The notes beneath the pieces are model-generated. The model worked only from the letters and a program-made list of their open reading frames with translations. It had not been told where the DNA came from and did not search any database. This document shows, in pieces, positions 56,708-64,000 of a stretch of DNA of 64,000 nucleotides (position 1 is its first letter; each line of letters begins with the position of its first letter). A program made the translations under genes and the position numbers. The stretch is from Porticoccaceae bacterium LTM1 (GTDB lineage: Bacteria; Pseudomonadota; Gammaproteobacteria; Pseudomonadales; Porticoccaceae): assembly GCA_030252795.1 (NCBI GenBank), contig CP127080.1, positions 2,311,501 to 2,375,500 on the forward strand. Reading direction: 5' to 3'.

Positions 56708-57214
56708 CTATTTTTTCGCGGAAAAAGCTTCATGGTAAGTAACCTCCCCCTGCGGCCAATCTCCCTTTAACAAGGCTGCCTGAAAATATTCCGCCGGCAC
56801 ACCCTGAAGAATCAATCCATCAATTGGCTTAAACCCAAACCGCTGGTAATAACCAGGATCACCTAACAACACACACCCCTGAGCCCCCAACTTCTTCAAT
56901 TCAGCCAATGCATCCAGCATTAACTGGGAACCAATGCCTTCTCCTTGTTTGTCTGGCACAACCGAAATTGGCCCCAGTCCATACCAGCCTGTAGAGCCAT
57001 CGGAAATAGCCACCGGAGACAACGCCACATGCCCGACAATCTCACCGTCTACTTCAGCGACAAGAGTAAGAGATAAAGCCCCTGCCTTTCTCAGCTCCCT
57101 CACAATAAACTGCTCTGTGTGATCGGTATGCGGAGCATTCAGAAATGCAGAAACAATGACATCGTGTATCTTTTGAATATCATCGTTGGTTTCTTTGCGA
57201 ATATTGATTATCAA
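56708..57214 (-). CDS. GNAT-family N-acetyltransferase
   Basis: 168 residues, single GNAT domain. Motif A, with the acetyl-CoA pyrophosphate loop, is PISVVPDKQGEGIGSQLMLD; ALAELKKLGAQGCVLLGDPG and YYQRFGFKPIDGLIL follow. The YhbS-like N-terminus IRKETNDDIQKIHDVIVSAF is typical of the conserved bacterial subgroup. The substrate is unknown. The next gene starts 20 bp upstream on the same strand, so the two may be co-transcribed. Confidence 0.88.
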   Translation of the reverse strand: MIINIRKETNDDIQKIHDVIVSAFLNAPHTDHTEQFIVRELRKAGALSLTLVAEVDGEIVGHVALSPVAISDGSTGWYGLGPISVVPDKQGEGIGSQLMLDALAELKKLGAQGCVLLGDPGYYQRFGFKPIDGLILQGVPAEYFQAALLKGDWPQGEVTYHEAFSAKK

Positions 57215-57233
57215 GCACTACCCCCTAAATGAA

Positions 57234-57647
57234 TCATTTAACAGATTCAACATACTCAGATGGAAATTTCAGGTTATTTAGAATTCGCTTAAGACGCTCT
57301 ACATATTCTGGGTCCCGCGCGCTCAAATCAAAGGGCTGAGCAAGCATATAGCATATTGCAGGGGATACTTCGTGCTCGGACAGGTGAGCCACCACTTTTT
57401 CTGGACAGTAATCCCCAAGGCCTGGCGCGCTATAGAGATGATTAAGCTCCGACTGAGTCAAAGAGATCAGCATACCGTATGCACGGGCATCTTTAACTGG
57501 AACCAATGCCGCGCGCTGGCCAATCCTTAACGCGTAATCGTCTACATATGCGCGACGGCAGTTTGACGGCTCAACTCCAGCTTGGCGTAGAACCTGCTCA
57601 TCCATAAACAAGCCGTAGAAAAAAACATCTAACTTTTTAGGGTTCAT
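57234..57647 (-). CDS. Gamma-glutamylcyclotransferase-like (AIG2/GGCT fold) protein
   Basis: 137 residues. FFYGLFMDEQVLRQAG near the N-terminus corresponds to the YGSxM-like substrate loop of the family, and AYGMLISLTQSELNHLYSAP carries the region around the catalytic acid. The substrate cannot be assigned; family members act on gamma-glutamyl amines or peptides. It lies upstream of a GNAT gene on the same strand. Confidence 0.72.
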   Translation of the reverse strand: MNPKKLDVFFYGLFMDEQVLRQAGVEPSNCRRAYVDDYALRIGQRAALVPVKDARAYGMLISLTQSELNHLYSAPGLGDYCPEKVVAHLSEHEVSPAICYMLAQPFDLSARDPEYVERLKRILNNLKFPSEYVESVK

Positions 57648-57696
57648 TTAGACACCTTTTAACCAGAAATAACCTCAGACACCCCCCTGCCAAACC

Positions 57697-58278
57697 TTAC
57701 TCCGATGACGTATTGATTAAGCCAATATCCCTAATCAGCTGAACCATTATTTCATCCATCGCAGATTTTGTTGAGTCGCGAATGGCATCCATCATCCCAA
57801 AAACACCGGCAGCCCACATTTGAACTGTTTGCCCCTCACCTGATGCCTTATAGGTTTGATTAATAGCCTCTATACCCTTTTGCCTCAGCACTATGTGAAT
57901 GGAAATATTGGCTTTATAGTCTTGATAACTATAGTCAACAAGGTCAAAAATTATCAGATTCTCTGGTTCTCCGATTTCGCGTGCTTCTACCAGCCCATTA
58001 AATACCGACTGAATTTCTTGTGACTTGAGTGTTTCATCCAGGATATCCCCAAACTCCACAATCCATAAATTGGCGTAACCGACTGTTAGTGCCCTGAACT
58101 CATAGCGGTGATCTTTAACCGCCTCTGTTTTCTTATATTCCGCAGAGAGTCCTGTATAGGGAATAACTTGCTGACTCTTATTCTTTACCAAGTAATCCCC
58201 GTAACCATCCGCAACATGATGATTTATGGAACACCCAGTACTGAGCACCAGAAACAATGCAATAATTGCTTTCTTCAT
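57697..58278 (-). CDS. Putative lipoprotein of unknown function
   Basis: 193 residues from the ATG giving MKKAIIALFLVLSTGCSINH; an ATG four codons earlier is also possible. The lipobox LSTGC predicts membrane anchoring at Cys16. The rest is a soluble mixed domain (YEFRALTVGYANLWIVEFGD ... MWAAGVFGMMDAIRDSTKSA). I do not recognise the family. It has no clear operon partner. Confidence 0.72.
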   Translation of the reverse strand: MKKAIIALFLVLSTGCSINHHVADGYGDYLVKNKSQQVIPYTGLSAEYKKTEAVKDHRYEFRALTVGYANLWIVEFGDILDETLKSQEIQSVFNGLVEAREIGEPENLIIFDLVDYSYQDYKANISIHIVLRQKGIEAINQTYKASGEGQTVQMWAAGVFGMMDAIRDSTKSAMDEIMVQLIRDIGLINTSSE

Positions 58279-58619
58279 TTGATCAAACATCGCAATCGCC
58301 TCGTCAATTCAATCATCCAAGCAAAACAATCAAAAGATTAGAGCATCCCCATCAAATGCGTTAGGTGTCACAATCAAACAGCACACAAATTTGACACAAA
58401 AGAAAAAGTTACATTATGGGTAAACCTTGGCAGGTCTTAAAAGATTTCAACCTCAATCTTGTGAGATCAATATATGTGCACCTACCCTCCCACAAATATT
58501 GATTAACAAAAGATAGAGGGTCGCAGAGACTGATTCAAGATACCTGGAATCAAAAAAAGAACCAGAACACCCTCTTCCCAAGAAAAGTTTTCTTAACAGT
58601 GTGAATACCTGAAATCACT
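58279..58619. other. AT-rich intergenic stretch without recognised feature
   Basis: Contains short A-rich runs and a TTGACA at about 58391 without a convincing -10 at standard spacing. No gene, RNA or repeat identified. Confidence 0.5.
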
Positions 58620-58688
58620 TGTCATCCTGAGCGCTGTGAAGGATCTCTGTCTGTCTTGGTGTTAGAGCCCCTCCCTGCGCTCAGGATG
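58620..58688. repeat. Extragenic palindrome, TGTCATyCTGAGC family, copy 2
   Basis: Arms TGTCATCCTGAGCG and CGCTCAGGATG. Same family as 776-850; the right end is degenerate (GATGCCCC). Confidence 0.65.
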
Positions 58689-58702
58689 CCCCCCCTAAAG
58701 TA

Positions 58703-58778
58703 GCTCTTTCCCAGACCTGGCAGGTCGCGACGATTTGTCAGTTATATGAGGATCGACCTGCCAGGTCTGGGAAAAAGC
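58703..58778. repeat. Long hairpin, GCGACGATTTGTCAG loop family, copy 2
   Basis: Arms 58703-58726 and 58755-58778 pair over 23 of 24 bp (GCTCTTTCCCAGACCTGGCA...). The 28-base loop is 24/28 identical to the copy at 49798-49873. Three stem positions differ between copies and each is matched by a complementary change in the other arm. Confidence 0.85.
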
Positions 58779-58829
58779 GGATTTAGCACTCATAAATCCG
58801 CATCATCAAAAGACTCTGAGTAACACACT

Positions 58830-58941
58830 TTGTCATTCTGAACACAGTGAAGAATTGCTCCGTTTCAGAATTTGAGATTGACGCCTTCGGCGCCCAACGC
58901 GCTGTGCGCTTTTATCTTCGTTGCACCCAGGATGACAAAAG
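58830..58941. repeat. Extragenic palindrome, TGTCATyCTGAGC family, copy 3
   Basis: A longer, more diverged copy: TTTGTCATTCTGAACACAGT at the left and CACCCAGGATGACAAA at the right, with an internal CGCCTTCGGCG hairpin. It ends 15 bp before the soeC stop. Confidence 0.6.
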
Positions 58942-58956
58942 TGCGGCAAGAGGCTG

Positions 58957-59895
58957 CTACCTCCCGTAATACAAAGCTACCGTATGCTTGGCCTCGGCAA
59001 AAAACAGCCAACGCTCCGTAATTACGCCTAGAGCCATAGTTAGTACAGCGAGGCTAACGGCCAGTGTTCGAAAATCTGCATCTACCAAGGCAACCAAAAG
59101 TAGTAACAAGGGCAATACAAACGCATTGATGATGGCGATGCGGCGCAATTTGCGGGCATGCTTGCGGCCGATTTGAAAACCCATTTCCTTGAGCAGGTAG
59201 TTCTCGTGGCTGTGAGGAGACTGCACTTGTGAAACCTTTCCGTATTGGCCAAGGCCGGTAGCAGACTCTATGGTACTTTTTGGCTCTTGATTAAAAATGC
59301 TCTGCCAATAAAACAGTTTCACCATGGCCGCCAGCACCACGGCAAACAACGCGGCGAGAACAATTGAGTCTGTCCACACACCAAACCAGGCCATCAATGC
59401 GGTGAGTAATACCAGGCCTGTCATTAAACCGAGCACCACATAAGCTGCTGGTACCCAGCCGTTGTGCCAGGCTTGAATCGGTTTTAGTGAGGCGTAAATC
59501 ATTGAGGTGGTAAATATGGTCAGCAAACTCAAGGCGGCGGTGATTAACCCCATAACGCCAAAGTAGCCGCTCAACTCTTTTTCCATTACCCACCCCCAAG
59601 CCATCGCCAGCGCTGGCAAGTAGGTTAATACCGCACACAGGCCTTCGCGGCTCAGCCAGGATGTGCGCCATTGGCTCATTGCTCTCCATGCGCGTTCGGG
59701 ATGACCGAGGTGAAAGGTTGATGATAATAAGCCGGCAGTAACCAGTACCAATGCCAGGCCAATAGCTACTCCCCCAAACAGGGCATTATCGGCTGGCAAC
59801 ATTTGAAAGTAGCCACCCAGTCCGAGCAAGGCCAACAGACCGTAACCTGCACCAGACATGGTGGTGAAAAAAATTACTGAAAATGCGGGATGCAT
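58957..59895 (-). CDS. soeC: DmsC/NrfD-type membrane anchor, SoeC-like
   Basis: 312 residues with about eight membrane helices. The start MHPAFSVIFFTTMSGAGYGL and FHLGHPERAWRAMSQWRTSW are diagnostic of the DmsC family. It should anchor the SoeA-SoeB pair to the inner membrane and pass electrons to quinone. GAGG lies upstream of the ATG. It is separated from soeB by about 100 bp containing a REP-like palindrome. Assignment to SoeC rather than DmsC follows from the absence of a Tat signal on SoeA. Confidence 0.85.
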   Translation of the reverse strand: MHPAFSVIFFTTMSGAGYGLLALLGLGGYFQMLPADNALFGGVAIGLALVLVTAGLLSSTFHLGHPERAWRAMSQWRTSWLSREGLCAVLTYLPALAMAWGWVMEKELSGYFGVMGLITAALSLLTIFTTSMIYASLKPIQAWHNGWVPAAYVVLGLMTGLVLLTALMAWFGVWTDSIVLAALFAVVLAAMVKLFYWQSIFNQEPKSTIESATGLGQYGKVSQVQSPHSHENYLLKEMGFQIGRKHARKLRRIAIINAFVLPLLLLLVALVDADFRTLAVSLAVLTMALGVITERWLFFAEAKHTVALYYGR

Positions 59896-59920
59896 TTATT
59901 TACCTCGTTATGTTCTTTCC

Positions 59921-59988
59921 TGTCATTCCCGCGAAAGCAGGAATCCACCATTCTGCAAGAATGGATCCCCGCTTTCGCGAGGATGACG
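59921..59988. repeat. REP-like palindrome, CATTCCCGC family, copy 3
   Basis: Between soeB and soeC: TGTCATTCCCGCGAAAGCAG ... CCCCGCTTTCGCGAGGATGA. Within the operon, 5 bp after the soeB stop. Confidence 0.85.
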
Positions 59989-59993
59989 ATTAA

Positions 59994-60743
59994 TTATTTG
60001 GACAAAATCTTATCAATCCACTTCAACACGGCACTTTGACTATCTTGCACCGTCGGTTCCAACAGCACCGGGTCCGGAAAGGGATCAGTCATAGTGCGTG
60101 GGGGCAGGTATTTGTTTACCGGTTGAGTGCCTTGCTCCGGCATCAAATCAAAACCTTCCCGCTCTGCCACCAGCCTGGAGACGCTGGAATTCGGATCACC
60201 GAGGTCGCCAAAATGCCTGGCCCCTGTTGGGCAAGCTGCTACGCAGGCGGGTTTTCGGCTGTATTCCGGCAGGTTGTCGTTGTAGATTTTATCGACGCAG
60301 AGAGTGCATTTTTTCATAACGCCACTGTCTTCATCGAATTCCCGCGCACCGTATGGGCAAGCCCATGAGCACAGTTTGCAGCCGATACAAATATCACCAT
60401 TAACCAGAACAATACCGTCTTCCTCACGCTTGTAAGAAGCACCTGTCGGGCAAACGGTTACGCAGGGTGCGTTGTCGCAGTGCAAACAGGATTTTGGAAA
60501 GTTAACGGTGCGACTGTAGTCAGCGGTGTGGGCGTCTTTTACATCCACTTCGTAACTATGGATACGGTTAAACCAGACACCGGTTGGCTCGGCACCATAG
60601 GGGTTAATGTCGGTGAGTGGCGCGGGGTGTCCACCGGTATTCCACTCTTTGCAACTGGTTGCACAAGCCTGACAGCCAACACAGGTATCCAGGTCGATTA
60701 CCAGACCGAGTTTTTTATCGGTTTTTTTGGGTAGCGCGGTCAT
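59994..60743 (-). CDS. soeB: Four-cluster ferredoxin-type electron transfer subunit, SoeB-like
   Basis: 249 residues of the DmsB/NrfC type. Four [4Fe-4S] cysteine groups are visible: CVGCQACATSCKEW, CLHCDNAPCVTVCP, CIGCKLCSWACPYGAREF with CTLC, and CVAACPTGARHFGD. It would carry electrons between the molybdenum subunit and the membrane anchor. The ATG overlaps the soeA stop by 4 bases (ATGA). Confidence 0.92.
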   Translation of the reverse strand: MTALPKKTDKKLGLVIDLDTCVGCQACATSCKEWNTGGHPAPLTDINPYGAEPTGVWFNRIHSYEVDVKDAHTADYSRTVNFPKSCLHCDNAPCVTVCPTGASYKREEDGIVLVNGDICIGCKLCSWACPYGAREFDEDSGVMKKCTLCVDKIYNDNLPEYSRKPACVAACPTGARHFGDLGDPNSSVSRLVAEREGFDLMPEQGTQPVNKYLPPRTMTDPFPDPVLLEPTVQDSQSAVLKWIDKILSK

Positions 60744-63694
60744 TTTTCGGCCTCCTGCTCATCGTCACTCCCGCGCAGGCGGGAGTCCATGGGGCTTGAA
60801 TCAGAATGGATTCCAGCCTTCGCGGGAATGACGCCTGAGCTGAACTGCTCACCAAAACGCAACACCTGTGGGCGATCAAAAGCGATATTCTCTTCCGGTA
60901 ATTTTTCAAACAGCGGCTCAGTGTGCTTCGGCTCGTTATCTTCGCAACGCACCAGTTTTACCCGCAGATCAAACCAGGCAGCTTGACCGGTGACCGGATC
61001 GGAGTTGGAGTAGCGGCGGCCATCTTTTTTCGGGGGCAGCAGTTCGGAAATCACATGGTTGAGCAAAAAGCCCTTGTTTGCTTCTGGTGCATTTTCATCA
61101 AGCCCCCAGGCACCTTTACGTTTACCGATGGCATTCCAGGTCCAGACGGTATTCGGATTGACGCCGGACATTATTTTTACCGGTGCTTTTACCTTGCCGT
61201 GCGGGCTTATCACCCACATCCAGTCCTCGTCAGCGACACCATATTTAGCGGCGAGATCTCGATGCAGATAAAGATAGTTGTAGCTGGTGAGCTGTCGCAG
61301 CCAGGCATTTTGCGAACCCCATGAGTGGTACATATGCATGGGGCGTTGTGTGAGCGCATGAATGGGATACTCGTCGGTATCCACCATTTCGCTTTCAAAA
61401 GGTTCGTACCAGAACGGCAGCGGGTCGAAGTAGTCATTAAGCCGCTCGCGCAAATATTCTGGCGGCTGGTGTTCACCATGCCCCTGCGCCGCCAGGCGGA
61501 AGCGCTGCAGAGGCTCGCTGTAGAGTTGCATCACAATGGGAGCCGTGGAACCGATCCAGGCACTGTCGCGCGCAAACTCCAGATAACTTTTGTTAGCAAA
61601 TTTGAAGTAGCGCTGATCCGGGGTAAATTCGTGACGCCAGAAACAGCCGTTATCGATATAACGCTGCAGCTGGTCAGGATTGGCATCACCGGTACAGTGG
61701 CTTTCGCCATCTTTTCCGCGCCATCCAGCCAGTGGGCCGGTATTGGCGGTGCGCAAATGGTTGGCAATGTAATTGGCGTAACTACTGTATTTGGCGGTTC
61801 CATCTCCTTCAACAAATCCAGGCAAGCCAAGCCGTGAACCGAGATCGATGAGCACATCCTGGAACGGACGAACATCGCGATCCGGCTCCACCACGGGCTG
61901 GCGAATAGAATCGGAAGCCCCATCGGCATCACCAATAGGTCGATCCAGCAATGAGATACAGTCCCAACGCTCCAGATAGGTGGTGTCCGGCAGAATCAGG
62001 TCGCCGTAGGCCACAGTCTCCGAGTAGTAGGCATCTGAATAGATGATATGGGGAATCTTGTAGTCACCATTTTCATCTTTGTCGGTGAGGTATTTCATGG
62101 TGGCCGGCGTGTTCATGGACGAGTTCCAGGCCATGTTGGCCATATACATAAACAGCGTATCCACTGGATAGGGGTCACCCGCCCAGGCATTGTGAATACT
62201 CATGTGCATCATGCCGTGGGCAGCAAGAGGGTATTCCCAGCTGTAGGCTTTGTCGAGCCGGGTCGGATTGCCGTCATCATCTACCAGCAGATCTGCCGGT
62301 TCCAGAGGGAAGCCCAGCGGCATACCTGCCAACGGTTCGCCGTTGTTAAATCCTGCGGGTTTGGCGCCAGGGGGGGCGTGCTTGGGGAACGGAGCCTTGT
62401 AGCGGAAACCGCCGGGCACATCGACACTTCCAAGAATCATTTGCAGCAGGTGGATTGCCCGACAGGTGTGAAAACCGTTGGAATGAGCCGATATGCCGCG
62501 CATTGCGTGCATGGACACCGGTCTGCCGATCATTTTTTCGTGCTTGCGACCTGCCCAGTCCACCCAGGGCACATCGATCTCAATCTGCTGATTAAAGGCA
62601 ACATCTGCTATCTCGGCAGCTATGCGCTTGATGTCTTCCGCCTTGATGCCCACTTCTTTGGCAACCGCATCTGCAGAGTATTGTGGATCAAAAAAGCGTT
62701 CCACCATCAGCTGGAAAGCTGGCACCGCTTTACGACCATCCGGCAGTGAGTATTCACCAACCATGGCTGGGGAAATATCGACACTGGCTGATGCCTGTAA
62801 TGCATTGGTCTCTTTATCAAAGCAGAGTGTCTGGCCTTCTTCATCGCGAGCAAACAGACCGTGATCAGCTGCCCCTTCGTCCCGAATCACTAACCATGAA
62901 GCATTGGTGTAACGCACCAAATAATCCCAGTCCACCTTCTCAGCCTTAAGCAGCTCCTGAATGATGGCGGAAACAAACAACCCATCAGTACCGGGACGCA
63001 GCCCAATCCACTCATCAGCAATGGCGGAATATCCGGTACGGACAGGGTTGATGGAAACGAATTTGGTATCTTTGCGGGCCTTGAGTTTGCCGAGACCAAT
63101 TTTGATGGGGTTGGAGTCATGATCTTCGGCAACACCGAACATCATAAAGTACTTGGTGTGCTCCCAGTCCGGCTCACCAAACTCCCAGAACGATCCGCCG
63201 ATAGTATATAGACCCGCTGCAGCCATATTGACGGAACAGAAGCCGCCGTGAGCAGCGTAGTTCATGGTGCCAAATTGCTTGGCCCACCAGCCAGTCAGCG
63301 ACTGGCTTTGGTCGCGACCAGTGAAGAAAGCGAGTTTGCGAGGGTCGCAGTTTCGAATATTCCCGAGCCACCCGGTAGCGATCTCCATCGCCTCGTCCCA
63401 CTCGATTTCCTTGAACTTGCCTTCGCCGCGCTCACCAATACGCAGCAATGGCTTGGTAAGCCGAGCCGGGGAATAGTGCTGCATGATACCTGCAGAACCT
63501 TTTCCGCAGAGCACCCCTTGGTTTACCGGGTGGTCCGGGTTGCCCTCAATATAGCGAATTGAGCCATCTTTGAGGTACACACGAATACCGCAGCGACAGG
63601 CGCACATGTAACAGGTGGACGTTTTTACCTCATCAGCTACTACCGGGGCGGTATCCACCTGCTCGGTAACCGTCGCGAATGGATTCAGCGACAT
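60740..63694 (-). CDS. soeA: Molybdopterin oxidoreductase, SoeA-like (sulfite dehydrogenase catalytic subunit)
   Basis: 984 residues from the ATG giving MSLNPFATVTEQVDTAPVVA, with AGGAGG 7 bases upstream. The [4Fe-4S] site is CYMCACRCG ... GVLCGKG (Cys28, 31, 35 and 63). There is no Tat signal, so the enzyme is cytoplasmic, as in SoeABC of Allochromatium, which oxidises sulfite to sulfate. Later blocks (GRDQSQSLTGWWAKQFGTMN, MHAMRGISAHSNGFHTCRAI, ERWDCISLLDRPIGDADGAS) fit the bis-MGD DMSO reductase family. The last 25 or so residues before the end (VIPAKAGIHSDSSPMDSRLR) are encoded by a REP-like palindrome. Other CISM enzymes (polysulfide or thiosulfate reductase) remain possible. Confidence 0.85.
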   Translation of the reverse strand: MSLNPFATVTEQVDTAPVVADEVKTSTCYMCACRCGIRVYLKDGSIRYIEGNPDHPVNQGVLCGKGSAGIMQHYSPARLTKPLLRIGERGEGKFKEIEWDEAMEIATGWLGNIRNCDPRKLAFFTGRDQSQSLTGWWAKQFGTMNYAAHGGFCSVNMAAAGLYTIGGSFWEFGEPDWEHTKYFMMFGVAEDHDSNPIKIGLGKLKARKDTKFVSINPVRTGYSAIADEWIGLRPGTDGLFVSAIIQELLKAEKVDWDYLVRYTNASWLVIRDEGAADHGLFARDEEGQTLCFDKETNALQASASVDISPAMVGEYSLPDGRKAVPAFQLMVERFFDPQYSADAVAKEVGIKAEDIKRIAAEIADVAFNQQIEIDVPWVDWAGRKHEKMIGRPVSMHAMRGISAHSNGFHTCRAIHLLQMILGSVDVPGGFRYKAPFPKHAPPGAKPAGFNNGEPLAGMPLGFPLEPADLLVDDDGNPTRLDKAYSWEYPLAAHGMMHMSIHNAWAGDPYPVDTLFMYMANMAWNSSMNTPATMKYLTDKDENGDYKIPHIIYSDAYYSETVAYGDLILPDTTYLERWDCISLLDRPIGDADGASDSIRQPVVEPDRDVRPFQDVLIDLGSRLGLPGFVEGDGTAKYSSYANYIANHLRTANTGPLAGWRGKDGESHCTGDANPDQLQRYIDNGCFWRHEFTPDQRYFKFANKSYLEFARDSAWIGSTAPIVMQLYSEPLQRFRLAAQGHGEHQPPEYLRERLNDYFDPLPFWYEPFESEMVDTDEYPIHALTQRPMHMYHSWGSQNAWLRQLTSYNYLYLHRDLAAKYGVADEDWMWVISPHGKVKAPVKIMSGVNPNTVWTWNAIGKRKGAWGLDENAPEANKGFLLNHVISELLPPKKDGRRYSNSDPVTGQAAWFDLRVKLVRCEDNEPKHTEPLFEKLPEENIAFDRPQVLRFGEQFSSGVIPAKAGIHSDSSPMDSRLRGSDDEQEAEK
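60763..60833. repeat. REP-like palindrome inside the soeA 3' end, copy 4
   Basis: CGTCACTCCCGCGCAGGCGG ... CTTCGCGGGAATGACG, 71 bp, in frame with soeA. It encodes VIPAKAGIHSDSSPMDSRLR plus a few residues and stops 20 bp before the soeB start. Confidence 0.88.
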
Positions 63695-64000
63695 CGATCT
63701 GCCTCCTAATCTTGGGGAGAACGCGCACTGGGATGAACTGGCATCGGGCTTGAAGCACTGGGCTTCGATTATGGATCTGGTTTTGCCCGGCACTCTGGCC
63801 AACAACAAATGCAGCAGAATCTCACATATAGTCATTATTATTAGGAAGTAAAATGCCCAAATTGACACAAAGACGCAAGCTTTACTTTTACCTGATTCCC
63901 TCTATGACGAAGATTTGTAACTTGGTTTCACAATGACAACTAGTCACGGAATTTTGTTCTTTCACACATAAATTGGTTCGGCGTGGAGCGCACAACTGCT
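63695..64000. other. Region upstream of soeA, no gene recognised
   Basis: The soeA frame stays open for 58 codons upstream of the AGGAGG site, but this reads like chance. No promoter or operator could be assigned with confidence. Any gene further upstream lies outside the window. Confidence 0.5.

Noticed and set aside
63695-63868. N-terminal extension of SoeA with a membrane-like helix
   Set aside because: An AGGAGG sits at the correct distance before the internal ATG, and the extension does not resemble the family or a Tat signal.
63852-63935. Short plus-strand frame near the right end
   Set aside because: Only 27 codons, no RBS, no recognisable product.

Overview
The window comes from a gammaproteobacterium of the Pseudomonadales/Cellvibrionales type, probably marine or otherwise aquatic. 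The main evidence is gene order. The block ispB / rplU-rpmA-obgE / proB / rpsT / murJ-ribF-ileS-lspA-fkpB-ispH / fimT-fimU-pilVWXY1E / pilR matches the arrangement known from Pseudomonas. TonB-dependent receptors with STN domains, FecI/FecR pairs, a sulfite-dehydrogenase-type molybdoenzyme and many dispersed extragenic palindromes point to an environmental heterotroph. The taxon is inferred, not proven.

Layout. 1-8.2 kb: type IV pilus minor pilins, PilY1 and PilE (minus strand), facing the 3' end of pilR. 8.2-20 kb: housekeeping genes for isoprenoids, lipoprotein processing, Ile-tRNA, flavin cofactors, lipid II flipping, S20, proline synthesis, ObgE, L27 and L21. 20.3-27.9 kb: ispB, pgi, an Old Yellow Enzyme, manB, galU and fabB. 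27.9-41.6 kb: the main accessory region, two tandem paralogous cassettes on the minus strand. Each runs ECF sigma (FecI), anti-sigma (FecR), TonB receptor with STN domain, thioredoxin-fold protein. 41.7-52.4 kb: a glutamine amidotransferase, a two-gene spermidine-synthase-like unit, ssb, a YajR-like transporter, an alkyltransferase-like protein, ampG, a DUF3012 lipoprotein, rlmB and rnr. 52.5-58.3 kb: tRNA-Leu(CAG), fabA, an Lrp regulator with a LysE exporter, tandem hemerythrins, a GFA protein, a guanidine-II riboswitch with sugE/gdx, a GNAT, a GGCT-like protein and a lipoprotein. 58.9-63.7 kb: a soeABC-type operon.

How it works together. The two FecI/FecR/receptor cassettes look like separate cell-surface signalling systems. 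Upstream of both sigma genes and both receptor genes I find the same two-block motif (AGGG, then CGTRWA) with exactly 16 bp between the hexamers. The versions differ between systems, which suggests two autoregulated sigma factors with distinct promoters. Each cassette ends in an exported thioredoxin-fold protein, while neither receptor contains cysteine, so the redox partner is probably the imported substrate or another envelope protein.

The window is also rich in extragenic palindromes of several families. Some copies show matched changes in both stem arms around a conserved loop. One REP-like copy sits in frame inside the 3' end of soeA. A complex 350-bp nested inverted repeat lies between murJ and rpsT. 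No CRISPR array, rRNA, transposase, integrase or phage gene was seen.
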